Shown here piece by piece: positions 26,081 through 34,833 of a stretch of 64,000 bases of DNA. A program made the position numbers and the translations under genes. This DNA is from Cerasicoccus arenae (GTDB lineage: Bacteria; Verrucomicrobiota; Verrucomicrobiia; Opitutales; Cerasicoccaceae). The notes beneath the pieces are model-generated. The model did not search any database, was not told where the DNA came from, and saw only the letters and a program-made list of their open reading frames with translations. Position 1 is the first letter of the stretch; the number at the start of each line of letters is the position of its first letter. The stretch covers positions 1 to 64,000 of the forward strand of contig NZ_BMXG01000019.1 of NCBI RefSeq assembly GCF_014651635.1, read 5' to 3'.

Positions 26081-27544
26081 ATGAGACCCTCTTCCGACTC
26101 TTCCGATCTCCCAACCAAGGTTGTCCTACCGAAAAAGAAACACGGCGCGTCTGCGGATGGCTGGCGCCATGCAGTCGCGCTGTGCGAGAAGTTTGTCTCG
26201 CGCTCCGACCAGAAGGCCGACGCGCTATTAAATAATTTGACTACAGACATTTCCTCCGAGGAACGGCGTCGTTGTCAACGTTTGTTTTATGGCGCCGTTC
26301 GTCACATGCGTTTAATCGATCATTTGCTTGATACGCTGATTTCTCGCCCCCCCCGCGTCCAACTAAGGGCAATGCTCGCCATCGCCTTGGCTGAATGGCT
26401 CGAAAATATCGCTGCTGGAGCTATCCCCCCCCCCCTCTCATCTGGAAAAAAAGACGATGAAGGCATCCCCTCAGTTGACTTTTTTCCCGGCCTCGAAAAA
26501 GACGAGAGCTTGCCTAAAATCGTTGATTTCACCGTCGAACGCGTCAAAAAAGCCCTCAGCCCCGGCGAAGGTAAATTGGTCAACGCCGTCCTCCGCCGAA
26601 TCCCCCCCCTGCTCACAGAAATACTCCAAAGCGGCTCACTCGGGCTAAAAACCAGCCACCCAGACTGGCTTGTCCGTCGTTGGATCGCCGAACGTGGTTC
26701 CGAATGGACCGAGCGCGAGCTCCTGCTCAATCAGACCCCCGCCGAACCTTGGCTCTGCTGGCGAAACCCAACTGTCTCCCCTCCCCCCTCTTGGACCCCC
26801 GCCCCCATCGATACGCTGCCAGCCGCCATTGACTCCGACTCAACACTCTCTTCAACCGCTCGCTTACCACGCTTTTTCCGGCTCGGAGTAGCGGCAGAGT
26901 GGTACATTGCTCATCAAGCACTCGCCAGTGGTCAGGCCTATGCCCAAGACCCGGCAACTTGGCTTGCCCCAGCCTTGGCCGATGCTCAATCCGGCGAAGC
27001 CATCCTCGACCTATGCGCGGCCCCAGGAGGCAAAACATGCCATTTGTTAACGGCTCTGGGCAACGATCCCGCTGGGCTCTTGGTCGCACTCGACCAACCC
27101 GGCCCACGCATTAACCAGCTTGATGAGAATCTCCGCGCTTGGAGCACCGATGATGATGGCCCCGAAGTTCACCTCGTCGCACTGAACCTGATGGACGCAC
27201 AAGCCGAAGAGCTCGGCGCATTCCACGCCGTCCTACTCGACGCCCCGTGCTCTAACACAGGCGTCATCAGGCGCCGTCCTGACATCAAGCTCCGCCTGCG
27301 CCCGGATGACATTACCAACTGCGTTGAGCTGCAAATAAGCCTCTTAACTAAAGCCGCCGAATTCGTCGCCGATGGCGGGCGTCTGATTTACAGTACCTGC
27401 TCACTAGAACCCGAGGAAAACGCGGGTGTCGTCGAGCAGTTTCTGGAAGCCAATCCCGAATGGCGCATCACCGCCAATGCCGAGTCCTCTCCTGCTGACA
27501 CTGGTTTCGATGGCGCGAGTGTGTTCCGCCTAGAACGTGGCTAG
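26081..27544 (+). CDS. rsmB: 16S rRNA m5C methyltransferase, RsmB family
   Basis: A 487-residue protein. The N-terminal third (about 26-185) is a NusB-like RNA-binding domain interrupted by a low-complexity insert; the rest is a Rossmann methyltransferase that makes 5-methylcytosine (position 967 in E. coli). Motif I is LDLCAAPGGKT (309-319). The two catalytic cysteines are in DAPCSNTG (Cys390) and YSTCSLEPEEN (Cys440). At 487 residues it is longer than the usual 430. The coding strand carries C8 (26347-26354), C11 (26425-26435) and C8 (26602-26609) runs, each encoding prolines, which could slip. The first codons contain a tandem TCTTCCGA repeat, and the start is only 20 bases from divergent greA, so the true start could lie downstream. 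Confidence 0.88.
   Translation: MRPSSDSSDLPTKVVLPKKKHGASADGWRHAVALCEKFVSRSDQKADALLNNLTTDISSEERRRCQRLFYGAVRHMRLIDHLLDTLISRPPRVQLRAMLAIALAEWLENIAAGAIPPPLSSGKKDDEGIPSVDFFPGLEKDESLPKIVDFTVERVKKALSPGEGKLVNAVLRRIPPLLTEILQSGSLGLKTSHPDWLVRRWIAERGSEWTERELLLNQTPAEPWLCWRNPTVSPPPSWTPAPIDTLPAAIDSDSTLSSTARLPRFFRLGVAAEWYIAHQALASGQAYAQDPATWLAPALADAQSGEAILDLCAAPGGKTCHLLTALGNDPAGLLVALDQPGPRINQLDENLRAWSTDDDGPEVHLVALNLMDAQAEELGAFHAVLLDAPCSNTGVIRRRPDIKLRLRPDDITNCVELQISLLTKAAEFVADGGRLIYSTCSLEPEENAGVVEQFLEANPEWRITANAESSPADTGFDGASVFRLERG
26425..26435. repeat. C11 homopolymer within rsmB
   Basis: Eleven C in the coding strand of rsmB, encoding the Pro-Pro-Pro of AIPPPLSSG near residue 117. A one-base change would truncate the protein before the methyltransferase domain. 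Confidence 0.9.
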
Positions 27545-27552
27545 CCCATCGG

Positions 27553-28050
27553 CTATGCCACTTCGGGGTCTACGTCGAACTTACCGCCAGTGAAACACTG
27601 CACGGCGTAGATCGCGATCCAGAGCAGACCGTAAGCAAGGCCAAGCACAACGCCGATATCGATGATGCCGCGCCAAGGCTGAGAAAGCTGACGCACAATA
27701 ACAATCAGGCCCACAATACCGAGCGTCAGGCACCAAGTCACGATCTTCCGCTTTTTCGTGGCATGGAAATACGCCATGCAGAAAAACGGCGCAAAGAGCA
27801 CGTGGAGCGGCTTCGGATTTTCCGAGAGATACTTTGACCGGGCGACGACGCGCGGGGAAAATTGCTTTTGGAAGCCGCGGTAGCCCTCAGCCACGAGCAT
27901 AAACAACGCCCAAATAATCGCCACGATCCACTGGAGCGTGGTCAGCCCGCCAGAGACGGCTTCAACGGCATGAGGTGTCAGCCGTACGACCGCGCTGCCG
28001 ATAAAAAGGAAGACGCCTCCTAGGCCCCAAATAATTGCGATGTGCTTCAT
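27553..28050 (-). CDS. Small membrane protein, unknown function
   Basis: I do not recognise a family. The 165-residue product has about four hydrophobic segments: IAIIWGLGGVFLFIGSAVV (4-22), LQWIVAIIWALFMLVAEGY, VTWCLTLGIVGLIVIV, and VVLGLAYGLLWIAIYAV, with a cytoplasmic-looking basic loop between the second and third (GFQKQFSPRVVARSKYLSEN). It starts 17 bases after the coaD stop on the same strand and probably shares its transcript. No enzymatic motif is visible. Confidence 0.75.
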   Translation of the reverse strand: MKHIAIIWGLGGVFLFIGSAVVRLTPHAVEAVSGGLTTLQWIVAIIWALFMLVAEGYRGFQKQFSPRVVARSKYLSENPKPLHVLFAPFFCMAYFHATKKRKIVTWCLTLGIVGLIVIVRQLSQPWRGIIDIGVVLGLAYGLLWIAIYAVQCFTGGKFDVDPEVA

Positions 28051-28067
28051 GTACTGAAAAAAGAAGC

Positions 28068-28556
28068 TCAGGCTTGGGCGGGAAACTTCTCCCGTAAAGC
28101 CTCAAGCACGCGCGGGGGGACGAAATTCGCAACACGGACAACGTCGAAATTGGCGACCGCCTTGACGATGTTTGAGCTGGTGTAGAAATACTCTTGGTTG
28201 GGCATCAAGAAAATCGTCTCAATGTCGTCAGCGAGGTGACGATTCATCTGCGCCATCTGGAACTCATACTCGAAGTCCGAAATCGCGCGTAAACCACGGA
28301 CCAACGCCACGGCACCCAGTTGACGGGCAAAATCCACCGTTAGCCCTTCCAATAACTGCACACTAACTGCCTCCATCCCAACAATCATCTCCTTCACGAG
28401 CGCCAAACGCTCACTCTGAGTAAATATCGGGTTCTTCGCATCGTTCGGTGCCACCGCGACCACGACCTCATCGAAAAGATGGGTCGCCCGCTCCAAAACA
28501 TCAAGATGCCCGTAGGTGATTGGGTCGAAGGTGCCAGGGTAAATTGCTCGGCGCAT
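28068..28556 (-). CDS. coaD: Pantetheine-phosphate adenylyltransferase
   Basis: A 162-residue cytoplasmic nucleotidyltransferase that makes dephospho-CoA from 4'-phosphopantetheine and ATP, the fourth step of CoA synthesis. The signature is YPGTFDPITYGHLDVLERA (residues 6-24), with the T/H-x-G-H nucleotide motif at 14-17. VALVRGLRAISDFEYEFQMA and the C-terminal YTSSNIVKAVANF complete the family pattern. Length is standard. It is followed after 17 bases by a membrane protein gene. No Shine-Dalgarno sequence is seen. Confidence 0.96.
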   Translation of the reverse strand: MRRAIYPGTFDPITYGHLDVLERATHLFDEVVVAVAPNDAKNPIFTQSERLALVKEMIVGMEAVSVQLLEGLTVDFARQLGAVALVRGLRAISDFEYEFQMAQMNRHLADDIETIFLMPNQEYFYTSSNIVKAVANFDVVRVANFVPPRVLEALREKFPAQA

Positions 28557-28631
28557 GGGTGGGAGTCTGCTTGGCCCAATAAGCGAAGCAAGGGAAATTC
28601 ATCCTCCCCGATCATCACTTTTAGGGAACGC

Positions 28632-29645
28632 CTAAGCTGATTCCTCGACTGATAATTCAGGTACCATGAGATAAGTTCCGAAGAGGAAAAACCACGAACC
28701 CATCATCAGAGCGAAATAATTCCCGAACCATTGAGGCAAAACCACCGGACCTTCTCCAAAATATCCGACCAAGCTGGAGATTAAAAAACCTAATGATCCC
28801 AGCAGACTAAAAAAGTTGATCCACCAGGAAATATCCCACCAGAGCCAAGACCAACGACTATGGGCGACCTCCATTACCCCCAAGTAACTGGCAGTTAAGA
28901 AACAACACGACGCAACTGTGCTAGGCGTCCAAATCAGGATATCTGCCCACACCCAGTTCAATCCATCTACGAGGCCCATTCCGCAATTGATGTTAAAGAT
29001 AATCGCACCTGTTAATTGCACGGCTGCGATCAGAAAATCCAGTCGCTTAGGCTCCCAACCGAACCAGCGAATGCGTTTATCGGGACATTTCTCAACTTGG
29101 CCCTCAAGGTAACGCGCTGCTTCGTGGGCCTTGAGTTGCAGCGTCGCATCTAAATCCGCATTGAGCGCTTCCAACAGCAGTAAATAACTACCGAGCGTAA
29201 ACCACAGCGAACCAATAAAGCAGACCAGATCGAAATTATAGGTCGGCAGTCCAAACACGCTCAGCACCTCGGGAAACGCGACGGGCACCGTCCCCAGCAC
29301 GAAGCAAATAGAGCCAATGATAAATATCAGTCCGAGCCACCAAGACAAACTACACAGCCGCCAACTCCAAAGTCGCCAATGTCGCTTCTGAGCACCAGAA
29401 TGGCCATTAACATGCTTCGCGTCGGCTAATGAATCACTCTGCGCCAGAGGACTGTTTCGTGCGTGGACGACCGCACCCCTGCCCTTACGATGTCGACGCG
29501 ACGACCAAATGTGCAGCGCGCCATCCGGCAAACGGTGTATCACGCGTGTAATGAATGGCCCCACCCGATGAGTCGCCACATGCTCCCAATTTTTCGGGAA
29601 CGTGACGTGTGACGGTAGTAGCGCTGCAAGTCGGTGGTTAGCCAT
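28632..29645 (-). CDS. YrhK-domain membrane protein
   Basis: A 337-residue protein with a basic soluble N-terminus (about 80 residues) followed by eight or so hydrophobic segments arranged as repeats of a YrhK-like unit: GLIFIIGSICFVLGTVPVAF, VCFIGSLWFTLGSYLLLLEA, and later FFSLLGSLGFLISSLVGYFG and MMGSWFFLFGTYLMVPEL. The recurring phi-x-G-S-x-x-F-x-x-G-(S/T) pattern is the mark of the YrhK domain, whose function is unknown. ATG 29645 is preferred to a TTG five codons upstream. It is a single gene, with a divergent nif3-like gene 150 bases away. Confidence 0.75.
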   Translation of the reverse strand: MANHRLAALLPSHVTFPKNWEHVATHRVGPFITRVIHRLPDGALHIWSSRRHRKGRGAVVHARNSPLAQSDSLADAKHVNGHSGAQKRHWRLWSWRLCSLSWWLGLIFIIGSICFVLGTVPVAFPEVLSVFGLPTYNFDLVCFIGSLWFTLGSYLLLLEALNADLDATLQLKAHEAARYLEGQVEKCPDKRIRWFGWEPKRLDFLIAAVQLTGAIIFNINCGMGLVDGLNWVWADILIWTPSTVASCCFLTASYLGVMEVAHSRWSWLWWDISWWINFFSLLGSLGFLISSLVGYFGEGPVVLPQWFGNYFALMMGSWFFLFGTYLMVPELSVEESA

Positions 29646-29795
29646 TGCGCGGCCATCCAAAGCAGGGGCATCATAAAGGGCAAGCCCTAGACGCCCCTAT
29701 CCATCCAAAGTAAGAGTCGAAGAACGGCGGGTAATGATGTCATTTGTAAGATTTTAGCCTTTTAACTACAATCCTTCCGCTATTTTCTGCGAGCC

Positions 29796-30551
29796 ATGGC
29801 TAGACTGAAAGACATCGTCGAATACTGCGACCAGCGAACGCATCGCGAGGAAATTGCTGATTTCCCTGGTGCCCACAATGGCTTACAGTTTGAGAATCAC
29901 GGTGACGTGACCAAAATCGGCGCAGCGGTGGACGCAGGACTTGTGCCCTTTACCTTGGCAGCCGAACGGGGAATAGATTTCCTCATCGTTCACCACGGCA
30001 TGTTCTGGAATCCGCCTACGGCGTTTACTGGCGTCCATCGCAAAAAGCTACTAACGCTTTTTGCAAACAACTTGGCCGTCTATGGCTCGCATCTGCCACT
30101 GGACTGCCATCCGCAAATCGGCAACAACGCCATCCTTGCCCGCAAACTTGGTCTCAACGTCGACGGCGGATTCGTCCGTTACGAGAAGCACGACATCGCC
30201 GTGACGGCTCCTGCCATCGAAGACCGCGCCCATCTGCGCGAACGACTGAAAGGGCTGTTCCCCGAGACACTGATCTGCATCGAGGCAGGACCACAGAACA
30301 CCAAACGCATAGGCATTCTGACTGGCAGCGGGCGCTCCGCCATCCCCGAGCTACGCGAGCGCGGTATTGACACCTTTATCACGGGCGAACTGAAGCAGGA
30401 GCACTTCAACATTGCGCAAGAACTGGAGATCAATCTCTACCTCGGCGGTCACTACGCAACGGAGACTTTTGGCGTATGCGCTTTAGCCGAAGATGTCGCC
30501 GATAAATTCAATCTTCAGTGGGAATTTATCGACACCGGCTGCCCCTTATAA
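29796..30551 (+). CDS. Nif3-like dinuclear metal centre protein (YbgI/DUF34)
   Basis: A 251-residue member of the NIF3/DUF34 family. Metal-ligand motifs are visible: VHHGMFW with His66 and His67, SHLPLDCHPQIGNNAILARK with its Asp, and GGHYATETFG near the C-terminus with His and Glu. Family members form hexameric rings with two metal ions per subunit. They were annotated as GTP cyclohydrolase I type 2, but the cellular role is not settled. Length equals that of E. coli YbgI (247). It stands alone, converging on the antiporter gene with 9 bases between the two stops. Confidence 0.92.
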   Translation: MARLKDIVEYCDQRTHREEIADFPGAHNGLQFENHGDVTKIGAAVDAGLVPFTLAAERGIDFLIVHHGMFWNPPTAFTGVHRKKLLTLFANNLAVYGSHLPLDCHPQIGNNAILARKLGLNVDGGFVRYEKHDIAVTAPAIEDRAHLRERLKGLFPETLICIEAGPQNTKRIGILTGSGRSAIPELRERGIDTFITGELKQEHFNIAQELEINLYLGGHYATETFGVCALAEDVADKFNLQWEFIDTGCPL

Positions 30552-30560
30552 GAGCGGAGC

Positions 30561-32948
30561 CTACTCTCCGCTTTTCGCTTCTTCGGAATTGTGCTGTTCG
30601 GCCTCTGGTTTTTCCGCGGCTTGTTGGGCATCGGCGACCGGTTCTAGCTCCCCGGCATCGTCCACTTGATGCGCTGCGATAAAAGCCTCCACCGCAGCGC
30701 TACGTCCTGCAATTAAAAGTAGGTCTCCTGCTTGGATAAGTTCGTCTGCGGGGGGGGAGACAATGCGCCGTTTGCCTCGCTGAATGCCGAGCACGGTGAT
30801 ATTATGCGTTTTGCGAATATTCGAGCTGGCCAGTGTGCGCCCGACTAAATCCGACTGACCACCGATGTAAGCCTTTTCGATCTGGAAAGCCTGGTCGTCC
30901 GAATCCGTGTTTTCTTCTTCACGGCGCTTGGTCTCAAGCATGCGGACAGCGGCCTCGACCTGCTTTTCCTGCCCGTAGAGAATAACGTTATCGCCGGGGA
31001 ATAGTGGTAGGTGTGGCGAGGGATCAAAGCGCGTCGTTCCACCCCGAGAAATCGCGATTACCTGAGCGCCAGTTTCGGAACGCAGTTTGAGCTCGGTTAA
31101 TTCGCGCCCACAGGCCACGGAATCTGGCCCAACCACATGCTCCTTAACTTGGGCGTCCCAGGCATTACGCCCAGCTATTTCGCGTAGCGCGGTTTCGCGG
31201 GCCTGCTCGTCACTCTCGCGAGAGTGCTGCTGAAAGCTTTGGTAAAAGAGAAATTCGATCCGGCTGTTGACCTTATTAATCGAGCGCCAGAACAACGCCA
31301 ACGCCACGCAACACAGGATGAGGAAGACGAACAGCGTAATGCCGCTCGGGAAAAATGCCGACGCCGCCGAGAGATACAACCCGCCAAATAACACCAGCAC
31401 CAAGCACAAGAGCAGCGTGTGGAAAAGGTTCTTCATGCCGCCCGTCAGGAATTGGCGATCGCGGGATTCGCCGATCACCGCGTCCGTCACCAAAAAAATG
31501 AGGGCGTCCAGATTACGCAAAATTGCGGTTAAAAACGGCAGGCAAAGGCCAGCGGCAATAATCCATACGCCAAGCTGCGTCACGTCTTCAAAGCCCCGGA
31601 TTTCCGACCAGTTCTCCAGCAACTGTGAGCCAATGTAGGCCATCGCCACGATGCAATTCAGCACCAGAAAATACAACACGACGTGCATCAACGGTCGCCT
31701 TGCCAGACGAGCGAACGCACTGCGCCCAATGAAGCGCCCGACAGCATCAAGCATTCCGCCATAAATACGCGTAGCGCGTTTCAATACGTCAGGGCAACGG
31801 TCCGCCAAGCTGGCGTAAAGGCGCTCAGGCTTGGCGTTAATGATCGGCATCACCAGATAGGTAACGATCGCCAGACCGACTGTCATGCTCGTGAGCCCCT
31901 CTCCTGTAATGCCCAAACCATAGCCCATTGCCGCGAGAATGAAGCCAAACTCACCGACGCTTGCCTTTGGCAGGGCCGCACGAAAGCCAACCTCTGGCGT
32001 AGCCCCCCCCAAGAAAAAGCCCAGCCAGCAAGCAGCCAGCTTGCCCACGATGACCAACGCGGCGATACCCAGCACTGCGATCAGGTTATCCCAGATCCAA
32101 ATCGGGTTGATCAGCATACCAATCGACACAAAGAAGACAGCGCAAAACAGGTCACGGAGCGGCTCGGTTACCCGTTCGATCTCTTTGGACAAGGCTGTTT
32201 GGGCTAAAATAGCTCCAGCCAAAAATGAACCCAAGGCCACCGAAAGGTGTAGAAAATTTGCGATCCAGCCCACCACCAGCACCACGGCGACGGATACCAG
32301 CGTTATCAACTCCACACTCCCTGCACGCTTCAAGAATTTCGTCAACCTAGCCGCGAACACACGACCGAAATAATACACTCCGACCACAAACATCGCGATG
32401 AAAAGGATCGTCAGCGGTACCTTGTCCACGTCGATATGGCCAGAAACGGATACGCCGCCCAAGATAACCAAAAGCAGCACGGCCACGATATCCTCAAAGA
32501 CCAAAATCCCAACGGCAAGTTGAGCCTCCACACTGTTCAGACGCCCCTTGTCCCGCAGCAGTCGAATACAGACCATCGACGCGGAATTGGTTAGCACCGC
32601 GCCGAGGAAAATGCCCTCCATGGACGAATAGCCAACGAGCGGCGCACACAGCATACCAATGAAAAACACCAGCGCCGTCTGCATCGAGACTGCCAGCAGT
32701 GCCGGCCAGAAGACACGCTTCACCCGCGTCAGGTCAAAGCCCAGCCCAATCGTAAACATCAGAAAAACGATGCCCAACTCGCTTAGCTGATTAATCGTCG
32801 AAGCGTCCTTCAGGTTAGGCAATTCGGGCAGATAAGGCCCAATCATCAACCCTGCCAACAGATAGCCAAGGATCACCGGCAGGCGCAATAGGTGAAAAAT
32901 CACCGTCACCAAAGCGGCGGCGGCGACCACCAAGGTCAAATCCTGCAT
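30561..32948 (-). CDS. CPA2 cation:proton antiporter with two C-terminal RCK_C domains
   Basis: About 795 residues. The first 380 or so residues are the 12-13-segment Kef-type Na+(K+)/H+ exchanger domain (LLRLPVILGYLLAGLMIGPY at about 20-40; LGSFLAGAILAQTALSKEIE). A second hydrophobic block of four segments (about 430-580) follows, then two TrkA-C (RCK_C) modules: RELTELKLRSETGAQVIAIS to LFPGDNVILYG, and GRTLASSNIRKTHNITVLGI to LIQAGDLLLIAG. No NAD-binding TrkA-N domain is seen, unlike KefB/KefC. It likely exchanges K+ or Na+ for H+, gated by a small ligand at the RCK_C sites. ATG 32948 is used; a TTG at 32975 is an alternative. It carries a G8 run and a C8 run (30750-30757, 32003-32010). Confidence 0.87.
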   Translation of the reverse strand: MQDLTLVVAAAALVTVIFHLLRLPVILGYLLAGLMIGPYLPELPNLKDASTINQLSELGIVFLMFTIGLGFDLTRVKRVFWPALLAVSMQTALVFFIGMLCAPLVGYSSMEGIFLGAVLTNSASMVCIRLLRDKGRLNSVEAQLAVGILVFEDIVAVLLLVILGGVSVSGHIDVDKVPLTILFIAMFVVGVYYFGRVFAARLTKFLKRAGSVELITLVSVAVVLVVGWIANFLHLSVALGSFLAGAILAQTALSKEIERVTEPLRDLFCAVFFVSIGMLINPIWIWDNLIAVLGIAALVIVGKLAACWLGFFLGGATPEVGFRAALPKASVGEFGFILAAMGYGLGITGEGLTSMTVGLAIVTYLVMPIINAKPERLYASLADRCPDVLKRATRIYGGMLDAVGRFIGRSAFARLARRPLMHVVLYFLVLNCIVAMAYIGSQLLENWSEIRGFEDVTQLGVWIIAAGLCLPFLTAILRNLDALIFLVTDAVIGESRDRQFLTGGMKNLFHTLLLCLVLVLFGGLYLSAASAFFPSGITLFVFLILCCVALALFWRSINKVNSRIEFLFYQSFQQHSRESDEQARETALREIAGRNAWDAQVKEHVVGPDSVACGRELTELKLRSETGAQVIAISRGGTTRFDPSPHLPLFPGDNVILYGQEKQVEAAVRMLETKRREEENTDSDDQAFQIEKAYIGGQSDLVGRTLASSNIRKTHNITVLGIQRGKRRIVSPPADELIQAGDLLLIAGRSAAVEAFIAAHQVDDAGELEPVADAQQAAEKPEAEQHNSEEAKSGE

Positions 32949-33123
32949 GATAGAAGTCTCGTCCACTATCGCCAAAGATGGAGTCTACCGTTTCGCCAAG
33001 CAATGAATATTTGTCGTTGGCGTTGATAAGCCGTTATTTTGTTTGCGACAGTGGCTCTCAATAAAATTGGGCAATCAAATCAATTGCCTTCGCGAGGCAA
33101 ACACGTCGCAATAGATGTGATTC

Positions 33124-34686
33124 ATGAAGGTGCCCAAAAAGAAGAAACATCGGCAAAAAGAACAATTCCGCGAACTCAGCCAACTCAGCGTAGCACCGCT
33201 ATGGGAAATGGCTGGGCCTTATGCCGCTGCACCTGATGCCGAGCGCCAAGGCAATGTCGCCCTGATCCGCGCAATTGGCGTGGTCATCGGCCAGCAAGGG
33301 AACACGGAAGACAAGGCTCGTGCACGCGAATGGGCTGTTTCTCGGCTAAACGACTCACTGGAAACCGTGCGCCGCTATGCCATGAACGCCCTTCCTCGCC
33401 TCGATGCCGGCTCCGAAGAAGAGCAGGCCTTACTTGCGCTCATGGAACGCGGAGTGAACGAACGAGAGCGTGCAGAAATCCTCGAAACGCTACAAAAAAT
33501 CGGTGGCCAAGCCACGCTGGAGCAACTCGCCGGGGATAAAGCTGATTTTGCCCAACGCGTCGTTGAGCAAAAGCTCAGCGCCAAACTCGTCCGCGCCGAC
33601 GCCGGGGCGATTGACATTGAACAAACCTACACGCCAGCCGAAGAGGTCTTCGTCGCCCTGCGTTGCCGTCCCGGACTTGAACAAGTGCTTGAAGACGAGA
33701 TCCGCGCCCATCGTGAGATCTCAGCCGCCCTCAAATTGGACAAAACCGCGCGTGGCGTCATTTACCTCCGAGGCAAGGCCCCCCTTAGCTTAGGCTTACT
33801 CTATCAATTACGTTGCTTCGACACATTGGGCTTCATTCTCGGACGCGTAGATGAAACATCAGTAAAGGTTCGATTGGAGAAAATTGCCGCACTCATCGCC
33901 GCACCAGCCACGGTCGCCCTCATGTCTGCCTTTACTAATGGCGCACTACGCTACCGACTCCATTTTGACACGCGCAAACGTCAAAATCATGACGTCATTG
34001 AGATCAGCGATCTCGTTTACGCCCGCGAACCAAAACTGCTCAACGATAGTCGCCAAGCACCTTGGACCATCCAAGCCAGTGAGAGCCGCAAGGGCCTACT
34101 TCTAGAGTTAAGCCCACATGGTACCAGCGATCCGCGCTTCCAATATCGACGCGGAGACATCCCTGCGGCATCACACCCGCCGCTCGCCGCCACCATCGTC
34201 CGTCTGGCAAACATCCAAGATGGCCAAGTCGTCTGGGACCCCTTTTGCGGCACTGGCTCCGAGTTGGTCGAAGCCCGGCTAAGCGCCAATCTCAGCCAAT
34301 GCCTAGGTACGGACATAAGTCCGGAAGCTCTCGAAATCGCCAAGGGCAACTGGGCTCAAGCAGGATTTTCGGCGGATCAAGCGACCTGGATCGAGTCAGA
34401 TTTTCGCGATTCAGTCAGCAAGGGCGTCATCCCCACAGGTCAAGTGGATGCGATCATCTCGAATCCGCCCATGGGGCGCCGCGTACCAATCGAAGACCTA
34501 GGCCAATTGATAGAGGAACTCTTTGCTGCCGCTGCCAAGACCCTCCGACCCGGTGGCTCCCTCGTGCTGGTCAATCCGGTTAAGAATCGACCAGATCCAA
34601 GAGACTTTCGCAGTACGCTCCGCACTCAAGTCGACATGGGAGGCTTCCACGGCTGGTTGGAAAAACACGAACGAATAGAGCGCTGA
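33124..34686 (+). CDS. HEAT-repeat/methyltransferase fusion, putative RNA guanine methylase
   Basis: A 520-residue protein. After a very basic start (MKVPKKKKHRQKEQ), residues 20-160 are alpha-helical HEAT-like repeats (RLNDSLETVRRYAMNALPRL; LLALMERGVNERERAEILET). The central part begins VFVALRCRPGLEQVLEDEIR, as in the THUMP-associated RNA methylases, and the C-terminal half has motif I VWDPFCGTGSELVEAR (about residue 370) and motif IV SNPPMGRR (about 447), an N-P-P-x signature for N-methylation of guanine or adenine. The closest logic is Trm14/TrmN/RlmL-type m2G modification of tRNA or rRNA. The HEAT front is unusual for these enzymes. It probably acts in the cytoplasm; its exact target is unknown. 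Confidence 0.75.
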   Translation: MKVPKKKKHRQKEQFRELSQLSVAPLWEMAGPYAAAPDAERQGNVALIRAIGVVIGQQGNTEDKARAREWAVSRLNDSLETVRRYAMNALPRLDAGSEEEQALLALMERGVNERERAEILETLQKIGGQATLEQLAGDKADFAQRVVEQKLSAKLVRADAGAIDIEQTYTPAEEVFVALRCRPGLEQVLEDEIRAHREISAALKLDKTARGVIYLRGKAPLSLGLLYQLRCFDTLGFILGRVDETSVKVRLEKIAALIAAPATVALMSAFTNGALRYRLHFDTRKRQNHDVIEISDLVYAREPKLLNDSRQAPWTIQASESRKGLLLELSPHGTSDPRFQYRRGDIPAASHPPLAATIVRLANIQDGQVVWDPFCGTGSELVEARLSANLSQCLGTDISPEALEIAKGNWAQAGFSADQATWIESDFRDSVSKGVIPTGQVDAIISNPPMGRRVPIEDLGQLIEELFAAAAKTLRPGGSLVLVNPVKNRPDPRDFRSTLRTQVDMGGFHGWLEKHERIER

Positions 34687-34812
34687 ACCGACAGCGACCG
34701 CGACGCTCATTCTGCCAATTGACTGTTTGAGAACGTGGACTCGGAATCGGGCTTGCCATCACTAAAAATCTGTTACACCTTACATTTACCCCGTTGCAAA
34801 TCCCATCCTCGC

Positions 34813-34830
34813 AGGTTTGTGCGCAAACCT
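34813..34830 (+). promoter_or_regulatory. Hairpin immediately before the RNase Y start codon
   Basis: AGGTTTG (34813-34819), loop TGCG, CAAACCT (34824-34830): a perfect seven-pair stem ending three bases before the ATG of rny. In the mRNA it would cover the ribosome-binding region. It has no T-run, so it is not a terminator. Confidence 0.45.
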
Positions 34831-34833
34831 CGC

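Noticed and set aside
31683-32373. Two overlapping + strand frames opposite the antiporter gene
   Set aside because: Both are rich in Gln, Thr, Arg and Lys with no motif, and overlap membrane segments of the antiporter on the other strand.
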